This document shows, piece by piece, positions 45,516-54,489 of a stretch of DNA of 64,000 nt. This stretch comes from Mycobacteriaceae bacterium (GTDB lineage Bacteria; Actinomycetota; Actinomycetes; Mycobacteriales; Mycobacteriaceae): positions 1 through 64,000 of the forward strand of contig JAIEPH010000050.1 in NCBI GenBank assembly GCA_019749805.1. The letters run 5' to 3'. Under the pieces are notes generated by a model, which saw only the letters and a list, made by a program, of their open reading frames with translations, did no database searches and was not told the DNA's origin. Numbering within the stretch: position 1 is the first letter of the stretch; every line of letters begins with the position of its first letter. A program made the translations under genes and the position numbers.

Positions 45516-46685
45516 CTAGAACTGCGCCGCTTGGTCGACGAGGTTGACCAGGAACCGCACCCCGACCGCCATCGCGCGTTCGTCGAGGTCGAATGTCGGC
45601 TGGTGCAGATCCAGCTGCGGCCCGCGACCCGACCACACCCCCAGCCTCGCCATCGCGCCGGGCACTTCCTCGAGGTACCACGAGAAGTCCTCGCCACCAC
45701 CGGACTGGCGGGTGTCGCACAGCACCTCGGGGCCGATCGCCTCGATCGCGTGGGTGACGATGCGTGTCGAGATCTCCTCGTTGACCACCGGCGGCACTCC
45801 ACGCCGGTACTGCACGGTGTGGTCGATGTTCAACGGCGACAACAGCGCCGTAATCGCCTCGTGCACAATGTCTTCCAGCGTTTCCCAGGTATCGCGGCTG
45901 GCCGTGCGGATGGTGCCCGCCAGGGTGCCCGTCTGCGGAATCGCATTGGCCGCGGTGCCCGAATTCACAGCACCCCACACCATCACCGTGCTGTTGCGCG
46001 GATCTATGCGCCGGGACAGGATCCCCGGGACGCCCGTGATCAGTGTGCCTATTCCGTAGACCAGGTCCCCGGTCAGATGCGGTCGCGACGTGTGCCCGCC
46101 GGGCGAGTGCAGCGTCACCTCGAGCTGATCGGCGGCCGAGGTGATCGGACCGGGCCGAACCGCGACCTTGCCGACGGCCAGCCGCGGATCGCAATGCAGC
46201 GCGAAGATGCGCGACACCCCCGACAACGCTCCCGCCGCGATGGCGTCGACCGCGCCGCCCGGCATCAGCTCCTCGGCGGCCTGGAAGATCAGCCGCACAC
46301 CGACGGGTAGCTCCGGCACCGACGCCAGAGCCAGGGCGGTGCCCAACAAGATCGAGGTGTGCGCGTCGTGTCCGCAGGCGTGGGTGACGTTGGGAACCAC
46401 CGACGCGTACGGAGCGCCGGTGCGCTCGGCCATCGGCAGCGCGTCCATATCGGCACGCAACGCAATCCTGGGCCCATGCTCGGGTCCGAAGTCACACGTC
46501 AGACCCGTGCCGCCGGGCAGCACCTTCGGGTTGAGGCCCGCGTCCGCCAGATGCGAGGCGACGAACTGGGTGGTCGCGAACTCCTGACGCCCCAACTCGG
46601 GGTGGGCGTGCATGTGGCGGCGCCAAGCGACCAGGTCCGGGTAGTGGGCGTCGAGCCAGAGTTCCGTTGCGTCGTGCAGACTCAT
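45516..46685 (-). CDS. amiA1: M20 family amidohydrolase AmiA1
   Basis: A 389-residue M20D metallopeptidase/aminoacylase. RRHMHAHPELGRQEFAT near residue 22, ALRADMDALPM, NVTHACGHDAHTSIL and FQAAEE carry the two-metal site ligands; a dimerisation domain sits in the middle and GGGEDFSWYL near the end. It hydrolyses N-acyl or amide substrates. The ATG overlaps the amiB1 stop (ATGA), so the two are translationally coupled. Confidence 0.93.
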   Translation of the reverse strand: MSLHDATELWLDAHYPDLVAWRRHMHAHPELGRQEFATTQFVASHLADAGLNPKVLPGGTGLTCDFGPEHGPRIALRADMDALPMAERTGAPYASVVPNVTHACGHDAHTSILLGTALALASVPELPVGVRLIFQAAEELMPGGAVDAIAAGALSGVSRIFALHCDPRLAVGKVAVRPGPITSAADQLEVTLHSPGGHTSRPHLTGDLVYGIGTLITGVPGILSRRIDPRNSTVMVWGAVNSGTAANAIPQTGTLAGTIRTASRDTWETLEDIVHEAITALLSPLNIDHTVQYRRGVPPVVNEEISTRIVTHAIEAIGPEVLCDTRQSGGGEDFSWYLEEVPGAMARLGVWSGRGPQLDLHQPTFDLDERAMAVGVRFLVNLVDQAAQF

Positions 46686-47863
46686 GCCGCTCGCCTCGCC
46701 TTCAGCTCGAGCACGCGATCTCGTTCGGCCGCTGTCTCGGCGAGCCTGACCACCGTACGAGCCAGCATGATCGCACCCTCGACCACCGCCGTGTCCGCGC
46801 CGGGGCCCGCTGCGGCCGCTGCGAACGCCGGTTGATGCACCGACGCACCGCCCGCGTCGATCCCGACGATCGGATGGATACCGGGCATCACCTGGGTGAC
46901 GTTGCCCATGTCGGTGCTGCCCAGCGGGAAAGCCGCTTCGACCTCGGCCGGCACCGGCGTGCGGCCCACCCGCACCATCTCGTCGCGGAAGGTGTCGGCG
47001 AGCCACGAATCGGGGGCCAGCTCGTCGTAGGGCGGCTCGGTCTCCGCCACCGTGTAGTCACAGCCCGTCGCGACGGCACCCGCGAGGAAACAGTCGGACA
47101 TCCGCTGCTCGAGTTCACGCAGCGACGCGGCATCGTTGGCCCGCATTGTGTATTGCATCTGGGCGTGGCCCGGAATGATGTTGGTGGCCTGTCCGCCATC
47201 GGTGACGATGCCGTGCATCATCTGGCCGGGCGCGAGCTGCTGACGCAGCAGCCCTATCGCGACCTGCGAGACGGTGATCGCGTCGACGGCGTTGATGCCC
47301 AGGTACGGCGCCACGGCCGCGTGCGATTCTCGCCCGCGATAGTCGATGGCGACCTGAGAAAGCGCCAGCGAACGCGCGGCCGCGATGTCCAGCGGACCGG
47401 GGTGCAGCATCACGGTGGCGACGATGTCGTCGAACGCTCCCGCGTTGAGCAGCAACACTTTTCCACCGCCGGCCTCCTCGGCGGGAGTCCCGAGCAGCGC
47501 CACCGTCAACCCGAGCTCGTCAGCCACCTCGGCCAGCGCCAGGGCCGTGCCGACCGCCGATGCGGCAATGATGTTGTGGCCGCAGGCATGCCCGATGCCG
47601 GGCAGCGCGTCGTACTCGGCGCAGATCCCGATGACCAACGGGCCACTGCCGTAGTCAGCCCTGAAGGCGGTGTCCAGGCCGCCGAGCCCCTTCGTGATCT
47701 CGAAACCGAAGTCGGCGACCAACGCCTGCGTCTTCGCGCAGCTGCGGTGTTCGGCGAACGCGAGTTCCGGTTCGGCATGAATCGAGTGCGACAGCTCGAC
47801 CAAATCACCGCGGCGTCGATTGACGGCGTCCTCGACGCGACTCGACGCGGTGGCTCTGGGCAT
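46682..47863 (-). CDS. amiB1: M20 family amidohydrolase AmiB1
   Basis: A 393-residue M20D amidohydrolase similar to AbgB/p-aminobenzoyl-glutamate hydrolases: HSIHAEPELAFAEH, ICAEYDALPGIGHACGHNII, GTPAEEAGGGK and STDMGNVTQVMPGIHP mark the metal site. Coupled to amiA1 by a 4-nt overlap; paired paralogues may form a heteromer or act on successive amides. The divergent PNP gene starts 57 nt upstream. Confidence 0.93.
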   Translation of the reverse strand: MPRATASSRVEDAVNRRRGDLVELSHSIHAEPELAFAEHRSCAKTQALVADFGFEITKGLGGLDTAFRADYGSGPLVIGICAEYDALPGIGHACGHNIIAASAVGTALALAEVADELGLTVALLGTPAEEAGGGKVLLLNAGAFDDIVATVMLHPGPLDIAAARSLALSQVAIDYRGRESHAAVAPYLGINAVDAITVSQVAIGLLRQQLAPGQMMHGIVTDGGQATNIIPGHAQMQYTMRANDAASLRELEQRMSDCFLAGAVATGCDYTVAETEPPYDELAPDSWLADTFRDEMVRVGRTPVPAEVEAAFPLGSTDMGNVTQVMPGIHPIVGIDAGGASVHQPAFAAAAAGPGADTAVVEGAIMLARTVVRLAETAAERDRVLELKARRAA

Positions 47864-47919
47864 CCTCGAAGTATCTCACTGCACCGAAGGGTGCTGATTC
47901 GACGGCTAAGCTGCCCACC

Positions 47920-48713
47920 GTGACGACGCCGGATGCGGTTGCCGCCGAGTCTGCGGCACAGATCCGCGCGCGCACCGGCGTCGACCAGCACGACGTCGCG
48001 ATTGTCTTGGTTCGGGCTGGGCTCCCGCGGTCGACGAACTCGGCGATCCGGTGGCGGTGGTACCGGTTGCCGAGTTGACCGGATTCACTCCCCCCACGGC
48101 TGAGGGACACGGCGGCCAGATGCTGTCGCTGCGCGTCGGCGACCGTCGGGTGCTGGTGTTCGTCGGCAGAATCCACGCCTACGAGGGCCACGATCTGCGC
48201 CATGTCGTCCATCCCGTGCGCGCGGCGTGCGCCGCCGGTGCGCGCACGATCGTGCTGACCAATGCAGCGGGCAGCCTGCGTGAGGATTTCGCTGTCGGAC
48301 AACCGGTGCTGATCAGTGACCACCTCAATCTGACGGGCCGGTCACCGCTGATCGGGGCGCATTTCGTCGATATGGTCGATGCCTACTCCCCCAGGCTGCG
48401 CGCCGTCGCCCGCGAGATCGACCCGACGCTCGCCGAGGGCGTCTATGCCGGTTTGAACGGACCCCAGTACGAGACCCCGGCCGAGATCCGCATGCTGCGC
48501 ACGCTCGGGGCGGACCTCGTCGGCATGTCGACCGTGCACGAAACCGTCGCTGCGCGCGCCGCCGGCGCACAGGTGCTGGCGGTGTCGCTGGTGACCAACC
48601 TCGCGGCGGGTATGACGGGTCAGCCGCTGAGCCACGACGAGGTGTTGGCGGCGGGCCGTCAGTCCGCGACGCTGATGGGCTCCCTGCTCGCCGGGGTCAT
48701 CGCCCGGCTCTGA
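47920..48713 (+). pseudogene. deoD: Purine nucleoside phosphorylase gene with apparent frameshift
   Basis: The gene starts with a GTG at 47920, 7 nt after TAAGCT (leaderless pattern), and encodes TTPDAVAAESAAQIRARTGVDQHDVAIVL. It then needs GGTTCGGGC for the phosphate-binding GSGW loop, but TTGGTTCGGG is read: one G appears to be missing at about 48009-48010. Frame +1 continues with SGWAPAVDELGDPVAVVPVAELTGF and the rest of a normal PNP (RIHAYEGHDL, NGPQYETPAEIRML, VGMSTVHE) to 48713. Translation from an internal ATG at 48051 would give a 220-residue protein without the phosphate loop. The change may be real or a sequencing error. Confidence 0.82.
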
Positions 48714-49777
48714 CGGGTGAGCCGGGAGTTCAGCCACACCATGCTGCGGGCCAGCAGTGGCGCGGCGAACAGCATCAACAGGATCCGCACCACCTGCGCG
48801 GCGATGATGAACGTGACGTTGGACCCCGTCTCGACGGCGGTGGCCAGCACGGCGTAGACGCCGCCGGGACTGGTGGCCAGGTAACCCTCGAGGGGGGTGA
48901 GACCTGCGAAGTGCGCCAACACGACGCCCAGCCCGACGGTCGCGACGCCGAGCACGACGATGAGGCCGATGGCCGTCGGCAGTATGCGTCCCACCGCGCG
49001 CATCGAATCGCGGGTGAACGCCAGCCCGGCCTGCCACCCGATCAACGCATAGCCCAGCTGCACCAGCACCATCGGCACCGACAATCCGAAGTCCAGGCCG
49101 GTCACCTCGAGGAGAACCGTCAGCGCCAGCGGCCCCAGCAGACCCGCGCCGGGCAGCCGGATCAGCTTGCCGACGGTGGCGCCGACCAGGACGAGTGCGA
49201 TGAGCATGCCGATGCTCAGATACCAAGGAGCGGAGTCGGATTGGGTCATGGCCGGGCCGGGATGCGACTTGTCGGCGTGATACACCAGCGTCACCACCAC
49301 GGGCATCGACGCGGTCACCAACGCCACGCGCAGGTATTGCACCACCGACACGACGCGGTCGTCACCGCCGAGCTCACGGGTGATCGCGACCAGTCCGGAC
49401 GCGCCGCCTGCCACGAGCGCCAGTGACCCCGTCAGTGGAGTGACGTCGCGGTGCAACGACAGCAGCGCACCACACACGACGCTGAGCAACAGAGTGGCGA
49501 CAGCGACGGCGACGACGACCGGCCAGTGCGGACCGAGCGCGTGAACGGCGTTCTGGTCGACCATCGTGCCGATGTAGACGCCGAGCACGCCCTGCGCAGC
49601 GATGCCAGCCGGACGGGGTACCCGGCTGGGGGCCAGTGAGGAAAGCGCCAATGCGATGCCGACGGCAAGCGCGGCGAACAGCGCTGCCGACGGCACCCCA
49701 ACCAGGGTCAGTGGGTAGGTGACAGCGACGGTCACCGCTACCAGCAGCGACCATCTCAGCAACGTTCTTATCACCAT
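48659..49777 (-). CDS. AbrB family membrane protein (putative transporter)
   Basis: A protein of about 372 residues with roughly ten hydrophobic segments and the AbrB/DUF-type duplications GVLGVYIGTMV and SGLVAITRELGGDDRVVSVVQYLRV, followed in the second half by ATSPGGVYAVLATA. Members are annotated as putative ammonia monooxygenase/regulators of aidB, but are probably transporters of unknown substrate. The ATG at 49777 is preferred over the TTG at 49786. The 3' end is antisense to the last 55 nt of the PNP gene. A MarR regulator is divergent. Confidence 0.85.
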   Translation of the reverse strand: MVIRTLLRWSLLVAVTVAVTYPLTLVGVPSAALFAALAVGIALALSSLAPSRVPRPAGIAAQGVLGVYIGTMVDQNAVHALGPHWPVVVAVAVATLLLSVVCGALLSLHRDVTPLTGSLALVAGGASGLVAITRELGGDDRVVSVVQYLRVALVTASMPVVVTLVYHADKSHPGPAMTQSDSAPWYLSIGMLIALVLVGATVGKLIRLPGAGLLGPLALTVLLEVTGLDFGLSVPMVLVQLGYALIGWQAGLAFTRDSMRAVGRILPTAIGLIVVLGVATVGLGVVLAHFAGLTPLEGYLATSPGGVYAVLATAVETGSNVTFIIAAQVVRILLMLFAAPLLARSMVWLNSRLTRQSRAMTPASREPISVAD

Positions 49778-49823
49778 TGGTTCCAAGCATCCTCTTACTA
49801 AGTTCGCGATGCAAACTGCGGCT

Positions 49824-49863
49824 ATTGTCGTAGACTATCGACAATTACCAAGGTATAACTTGG
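49824..49863. promoter_or_regulatory. Two inverted repeats and promoter between the AbrB and MarR genes
   Basis: ATTGTCG-N8-CGACAAT (49824-49845) and CCAAG-N6-CTTGG (49848-49863). The second encloses TATAAC (49854-49859), a -10 lying 6 nt upstream of the MarR ATG. The layout fits MarR autorepression together with control of the divergent permease. Confidence 0.65.
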
Positions 49864-49865
49864 AT

Positions 49866-50330
49866 ATGCACAAGGCTGAACCCGCGCGCAGATCTGCTGC
49901 GACCGAGCTGCGGGAATCGATCGTCGCCGTCAATCAGCAGATGCGCCGACACCGCCCGGATCACGGGTTGACGCTCAGCCAGATGCAACTGCTCGCAGAG
50001 GTGAGCCGCGCCGGTGTGACCACCCCGGCCGAGCTCGGCGTCCGGCTGGGCGTCCGGGTGCAGTCGCTGACGGACAGCATCAACGCGCTGGAGAGCCGTG
50101 AGCTGATCGCGCGCAGACCCGACGAGGCCGATCGCCGCCGCCAGCTCATCGAGATCACCGCCGCAGGCGCCGAACTACTCGAAGCCGACCGCGCCGAGCG
50201 CGACGCGTGGCTCCACGCGACCATGCGCGACAATCTCTCGGAGCTCGAATTCGACCTGGTAATGCTCGTGGCGCCGGTGCTGCGCAAGCTCGCATACGCC
50301 GACTCCAAAGTGGGCACACTGAACGAATGA
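49866..50330 (+). CDS. MarR family regulator
   Basis: A 154-residue MarR regulator with a winged helix (LTLSQMQLLAEVSRAGVTTPAELGVRLGVRVQSLTDSINALESRELIARRPDEADRRRQLIEITAAG); the RPDEADRR wing is typical. It is divergent from the AbrB-type permease and shares the palindromic control region. pmmB follows by ATGA overlap. The ATG at 49866 is fixed by the leaderless spacing. Confidence 0.9.
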   Translation: MHKAEPARRSAATELRESIVAVNQQMRRHRPDHGLTLSQMQLLAEVSRAGVTTPAELGVRLGVRVQSLTDSINALESRELIARRPDEADRRRQLIEITAAGAELLEADRAERDAWLHATMRDNLSELEFDLVMLVAPVLRKLAYADSKVGTLNE

Positions 50331-51967
50331 CAGCGCGAGAGTGGACCTCGACCGCCGCGCAGGAGTGGATCGCACACGATCCCGACCCGAGGACCGTCGC
50401 CGAACTTCTCGAATGCACCGCCGCCGATCTCGACGAGCGGTTCGCACACCCCCTGACGTTCGGGACAGCCGGACTGCGCGGGCCCTTGCGCGGCGGACCG
50501 AACGGGATGAACCTCGCGGTTGTGCTGCGCGCCACCTGGGCCCTCGCCAAGGTGCTCACCAACCGCGGCCTGCAGGGCCACGAAGTCGTGGTTGGCCGTG
50601 ACGCCAGGCACGGCTCTGACGATTTCGCCCTCGCCGCCGCTGAAGTGCTTGCCGCTCATGGGTTCTCCCCACAGTTGATGTTCACCGCGGTGCCCACTCC
50701 GATCGTTGCGTTCGCTGTCCGGCACGGCGGTGCGGTCGCAGGCATCCAAATCACGGCGTCACACAATCCGCCGACCGACAACGGCTTCAAGGTCTACTTC
50801 GACGACGGGTTCCCCATCGTGCCGCCGGTCGACCGGGAGATCGAGCAGGCGATGGTCGACGCCCCGCACGCGGACGAGATTCGCCGGCAGGCGGTCACCC
50901 CGTCGGGCGTCGACGTCGTTCAGCGCTATGTCGAACGCGCGGCCCAGGTGCGACATACCCACGGATCGGTACGAGTAGCGCTCACGCCGTTGCACGGTGT
51001 CGGCGGGGAATTCGTGCTCGACGCGATGGTTCGTGCCGGCTTCGACGACGTGCACGTCGTCGAAAGTCAGTTCGCCCCCGATCCAAACTTCCCCACGGTG
51101 GCGCTACCCAACCCGGAAGAACCGGGCGCCGTGGACGCCCTGCTGACACTGGCCGCCGACATCGACGCCGACATCGCGGTCGCGCTGGATCCCGATGCGG
51201 ACCGATGCGCAGTCGGCGTACCCACATCCGACGATTGGCGGATGCTCACCGGCGACGAAACTGGTTGGTTGCTAGGCGATTACATCCTCTCCCAGATCGA
51301 ACCCGGCCCCATCATGGCGGCCACTGTGGTGGCGAATTCGGTGGTGTCGTCACGAATGCTCGCGGCCATCGCCGCCGGGCACGGCGCACGTCATGTGGAG
51401 ACGTTGACCGGGTTCAAATGGCTGGCGCGCGCCGACCACGACCTGCCGGCCTGCACGCTGGTCTATGCGTACGAAGAGGCGATCGGGCACTGCGTAGATC
51501 CCGCATCCGTACGCGACAAGGATGGCATCAGCGCTGCGGTGCTGATTTGTGATCTGGTGGTCGCACTCCGACGTCGCGGTCACACGCTGCTCGATGCGCT
51601 AGATGAGTTGGCCCTCCGCCACGGTGTGCACACCACGACCACGGTGTCGCGACAGGTCGCGAATTCCGTTGAGGCCGAAGCAGTGATGGCCCGACTGCGC
51701 GCGGCGCCACCGGATGTACTCGCGGGGTTCGACGTGACGCTCACCGATCTGCGGCATGCGACCGGGCCGCTGTGCACCGACGCGGTGGTCCTTTCGGGCG
51801 CGGATGGGCCCACCACGATCCGGGTGGTCGTGCGGCCGTCGGGAACAGAGCCGAAAGTGAAGTGCTACATCGAAGTTCGCCGCGGCGACGTCCACGATCT
51901 CGGTGAGGCGCGCTCACGTGCCGAAGCGCTGGCCGCACAACTGCGGCACCAGGCGCAGCGGTGGTGA
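50327..51967 (+). CDS. pmmB: Phosphomannomutase/phosphoglucomutase PmmB
   Basis: A 546-residue alpha-D-phosphohexomutase. The phosphoserine loop TASHNPPTDNGFKVY (near residue 145), metal loop DPDADRC, sugar-binding loop YAYEEAIGHCVDP and the phosphate-binding RPSGTEPKVK near the C-terminus are all present. It interconverts hexose or pentose 1- and 6/5-phosphates; next to deoD in mycobacteria, it may act as a phosphopentomutase in nucleoside salvage. The ATG overlaps the MarR stop (ATGA). Confidence 0.93.
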   Translation: MTAREWTSTAAQEWIAHDPDPRTVAELLECTAADLDERFAHPLTFGTAGLRGPLRGGPNGMNLAVVLRATWALAKVLTNRGLQGHEVVVGRDARHGSDDFALAAAEVLAAHGFSPQLMFTAVPTPIVAFAVRHGGAVAGIQITASHNPPTDNGFKVYFDDGFPIVPPVDREIEQAMVDAPHADEIRRQAVTPSGVDVVQRYVERAAQVRHTHGSVRVALTPLHGVGGEFVLDAMVRAGFDDVHVVESQFAPDPNFPTVALPNPEEPGAVDALLTLAADIDADIAVALDPDADRCAVGVPTSDDWRMLTGDETGWLLGDYILSQIEPGPIMAATVVANSVVSSRMLAAIAAGHGARHVETLTGFKWLARADHDLPACTLVYAYEEAIGHCVDPASVRDKDGISAAVLICDLVVALRRRGHTLLDALDELALRHGVHTTTTVSRQVANSVEAEAVMARLRAAPPDVLAGFDVTLTDLRHATGPLCTDAVVLSGADGPTTIRVVVRPSGTEPKVKCYIEVRRGDVHDLGEARSRAEALAAQLRHQAQRW

Positions 51968-51980
51968 ACCGCTCGTCAGG

Positions 51981-52859
51981 TCACGCCAGCTGACTCTGCG
52001 GTGCGCACAGACTCATGCTCTCGGCGGTGGTCAGCAGTTCCAATCGGGCGAACCGACTTGCGGCCCTGCTTACCAGGCTCACCCTGCCATCGCGCAGCAC
52101 CGACGCCGGGTGCATGGCGAGCAGATCATCGGAGACCGAGTTGCCGGTGCCGAGCAGCACGCCATGGCGGGCCCGCACGTGGCGGTCGCCGTCGGGTGTG
52201 TCGACCAAGGCCCCGACGGGCTGGCCGTCGTTGAAGATCAGTCGCTGAATCGCGCTGCACGCCTGGGTCTTTACCCCGCGCTCTTTGGCCACATCCCGCA
52301 GCCACTGGCGCAGGGTCACCCCGGACCGCCGAGCCGAAGGAATGTCCGCGACGACGCTGGCCAGGATCGACGTGCCGTCCTGCAGTCGCATTTCGGACAT
52401 CGCCAACGCTGACAACCTGCTGAACACCAGACCGAACGGCGAGTTCAGGCAGTCGCGCGCCCAGTCCGCCAACGCGTGCCCATAGAACGGTGGCACCGGC
52501 GCCCGCCGATCGGTGGCGGCCTCTTCGAAAGATTGCACGGCAGCGGTCGGCAGCTGGCCGTTGGCGTGGATTCGGCACGCCGGACCGAGCTCGTCCGTCA
52601 GCTCTCCGAGATAGGCGGTTGTGGGCCCATCAAACTCATTGGTGCCCCAATACTTCTGCAGCAGTGCGGCCCAGGACTCGGCGGACTCGGCGAGGGACCC
52701 GATCTGCGGTGTCCGCCGACGCGGTTCGGCCACGAAAACAGACTGCCCGGCGTCGGCGGCGGCGATGGCGGCGGCCAGGCAGGCGCTGCCCGATCCGATG
52801 CAGACGATGTCGACGAGTTCGCTGTTGAACATGGTCATGAGCTCCATCTCGGCACTCAC
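51981..52859 (-). CDS. FAD-binding protein, reduced flavoprotein-type oxidoreductase
   Basis: A protein of about 292 residues. After a short N-terminus it has DIVCIGSGSACLAAAIAAADAG, a Rossmann FAD loop, and a later HGVLLGTGNSVSDDLLAMHP segment similar to the flavin-binding close of fumarate reductase/ketosteroid dehydrogenase flavoproteins. It is about half the size of those enzymes and lacks a clear substrate domain, so it may be truncated or a small specialised flavoprotein. The start is uncertain: GTG 52859 or ATG 52847, 52838 or 52832. It follows pmmB convergently. Confidence 0.7.
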   Translation of the reverse strand: MSAEMELMTMFNSELVDIVCIGSGSACLAAAIAAADAGQSVFVAEPRRRTPQIGSLAESAESWAALLQKYWGTNEFDGPTTAYLGELTDELGPACRIHANGQLPTAAVQSFEEAATDRRAPVPPFYGHALADWARDCLNSPFGLVFSRLSALAMSEMRLQDGTSILASVVADIPSARRSGVTLRQWLRDVAKERGVKTQACSAIQRLIFNDGQPVGALVDTPDGDRHVRARHGVLLGTGNSVSDDLLAMHPASVLRDGRVSLVSRAASRFARLELLTTAESMSLCAPQSQLA

Positions 52860-53019
52860 GGCGCGACCACGACACCAGCGCACTGTGCAAACTCGACGCA
52901 TCTGCACACTTTCAGCAACGCATTCCCCTACCAATTTAGTCACTAGCTGGCTACGCCGTTACCGCGTCTCGCTTCTGAACAGAAACTGCGAGTCAGACAA
53001 ATTCATTGCTACGCGCGGA

Positions 53020-53034
53020 GGCTAACACTTAGCC
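53020..53034. repeat. Inverted repeat GGCTAA-CAC-TTAGCC
   Basis: Perfect 6-bp arms around CAC, about 160 nt upstream of the FAD protein start. Similar GCTAAC/GTTAGC words recur at 53123-53128, 53483-53488 and 53517-53522. Confidence 0.5.
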
Positions 53035-53416
53035 AGTCTTGCCGCACCGCGCTGTGACGAACTCAACTCGACCGCCTGGGCGCCGTGGGTGACACACCTC
53101 AGCGCCTCATGCGCGGACCAAGGTTAGCCCGGCAAGGGAATCGATGCAATACCGATGCGCGAGAAGCTACCCCCGGATCGCTGATTTACGTGCAAGAATA
53201 TTGCCATTGATTACTGGCAGTTTCGATTTTGTAGCGTTAGATCGCGTGCCATCGCCGCAGCCGATGTTAGCCACCGCCAAGCAGTACGGCTGTCACGCAA
53301 ACATGCATCGATACTGGATTCAACATGGCGCAGCCACCGCAAGTGACGTCATAGTGGTTTTTTAGCAAAGCGAAATAACACAAACTCCGAGATGCCGCAG
53401 CGTTGCGGGTCCGGAA

Positions 53417-53432
53417 TTCCCAAATTTGGGAA
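53417..53432. promoter_or_regulatory. Perfect 16-bp palindrome TTCCCAAATTTGGGAA
   Basis: Fully symmetric 16-bp sequence in an AT-rich setting between upp and the FAD protein gene. This is the shape of an operator for a dimeric regulator; no regulator gene is adjacent. Confidence 0.65.
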
Positions 53433-53518
53433 AGGCTACGACTTTTTAGCCAATTTCTTGTGACCGACGGTAAAGCCTTTCCGCTAACCCCTCGGGTCCG
53501 GCACGCAGTTGGTAAGCG

Positions 53519-54142
53519 CTAACGCGGCCCGAACTGTCGGTCCCCCGCGTCGCCGAGGCCGGGAACGATATAGGCGATGTCGTTTAGTCGTTCGTCGATC
53601 GTCGCGGTGAACAGACGCAGATCCGGGGCCACGCTTTCCAGCGCCGCGAGGCCCTCGGGTGCGACCACCACGCAGATCGCCGTCACGTCAACAACATTGC
53701 GGGCCTGTAGCAGTCCGATCGTGTGGGCCATCGACCCGCCGGTGGCCAGCATCGGGTCGAGCACGATGACGGGTTGGGCGCTCAGATCGTCGGGCAGCGA
53801 CTCCAAATACGGTCTGGGTTGGTGTGTTGTCTCGTCGCGAGCGACGCCGACGAAGCCGACGCGCGCCTCCGGGATCAACGCGTGTGCCTGATCGACCATG
53901 CCGAGCCCGGCTCGCAGGACGGGGACGAGCAGCGGCGGATTGGCCAGTCGGTGCCCGGTGGTCTCCGCGAGCGGGGTGCGAACCGTGACGGTTTCGGCGG
54001 CGCAGTCACGGGTGGCCTCGTAGACCAACATGAGGGTGAGGTCACGCAGCGCCGCCCGGAACGCCGCGTTGTCGGTATTGGCGTCGCGCAGCGTGGTCAG
54101 CCTCGCCGCGGCGAGCGGATGATCGATGACACGAACGTCCAT
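53519..54142 (-). CDS. upp: Uracil phosphoribosyltransferase
   Basis: A 207-residue UPRTase making UMP from uracil and PRPP for pyrimidine salvage. The PRPP loop VIVLDPMLATGGSMAHTI (near residues 125-142), PVLRAGLGMVDQAH and the C-terminal uracil flap YIVPGLGDAGDRQFG are present. The length is normal. It is divergent from the EspC-like gene with 48 nt between starts. Confidence 0.96.
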   Translation of the reverse strand: MDVRVIDHPLAAARLTTLRDANTDNAAFRAALRDLTLMLVYEATRDCAAETVTVRTPLAETTGHRLANPPLLVPVLRAGLGMVDQAHALIPEARVGFVGVARDETTHQPRPYLESLPDDLSAQPVIVLDPMLATGGSMAHTIGLLQARNVVDVTAICVVVAPEGLAALESVAPDLRLFTATIDERLNDIAYIVPGLGDAGDRQFGPR

Positions 54143-54190
54143 GGGCGCACATTAGTGGAACCGATCAGGCCCGGAGGGCGTCATAAGCGC

Positions 54191-54487
54191 ATGTTCGCCG
54201 ATACCGATGCAATACGAGCGCTGGGATCCGCCAACTCGGCTCATGCCGACGACCTCGCCGACGTTGCCGCCACGCTGGCGGCACTGCCGATTGCGGCATC
54301 CGGACAGTCTCTGGGACCCATCGGTGCCGGTTTCGTGTCCGCCCTCACCGAGGCCGTGGCCGACGGATCCCGCGCCGCCGCCACACTCAGCGAGCGACTG
54401 TGGGCGTCGGATGCCGCTGCGTACTCCGTTGCGTCCGCTTACGACTCGGCCGACAACGCCGCGGGCACCCGCATCGCGGGCGCCTGA
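54191..54487 (+). CDS. EspC-like (DUF2580) type VII secretion-associated protein
   Basis: A 98-residue, Ala-rich helical protein with the look of EspC/DUF2580 proteins: two amphipathic helices separated by a turn (about residues 5-32 and 50-80), and a C-terminal YSVASAYDSADNAAG helix with the YxxxD-like pattern of ESX substrates. It is 2 nt upstream of the NlpC/P60 gene, suggesting that the two are a secreted pair. The ATG at 54191 is the only plausible start. Confidence 0.78.
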   Translation: MFADTDAIRALGSANSAHADDLADVAATLAALPIAASGQSLGPIGAGFVSALTEAVADGSRAAATLSERLWASDAAAYSVASAYDSADNAAGTRIAGA

Positions 54488-54489
54488 CC

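Larger units (their letters stand above)
52944..53518. other. AT-rich intergenic region upstream of the FAD protein gene
   Basis: This stretch of about 575 nt is markedly AT-richer than the rest, with T-runs (53356-53363 and 53443-53447) and no convincing gene. It holds an inverted repeat at 53020-53034 and a palindrome at 53417-53432. The 73-codon frame at 53144-53365 uses codons (TTA, AGA, ATA) foreign to the neighbours. Confidence 0.6.

Noticed and set aside
53144..53365. 73-codon frame in the AT-rich intergenic region with an AAGGGA upstream
   Set aside because: Codon use (TTA, AGA, ATA) is unlike every neighbour, there is no domain, hydrophobic pattern or conserved motif, and the frame can arise by chance in low-GC DNA.
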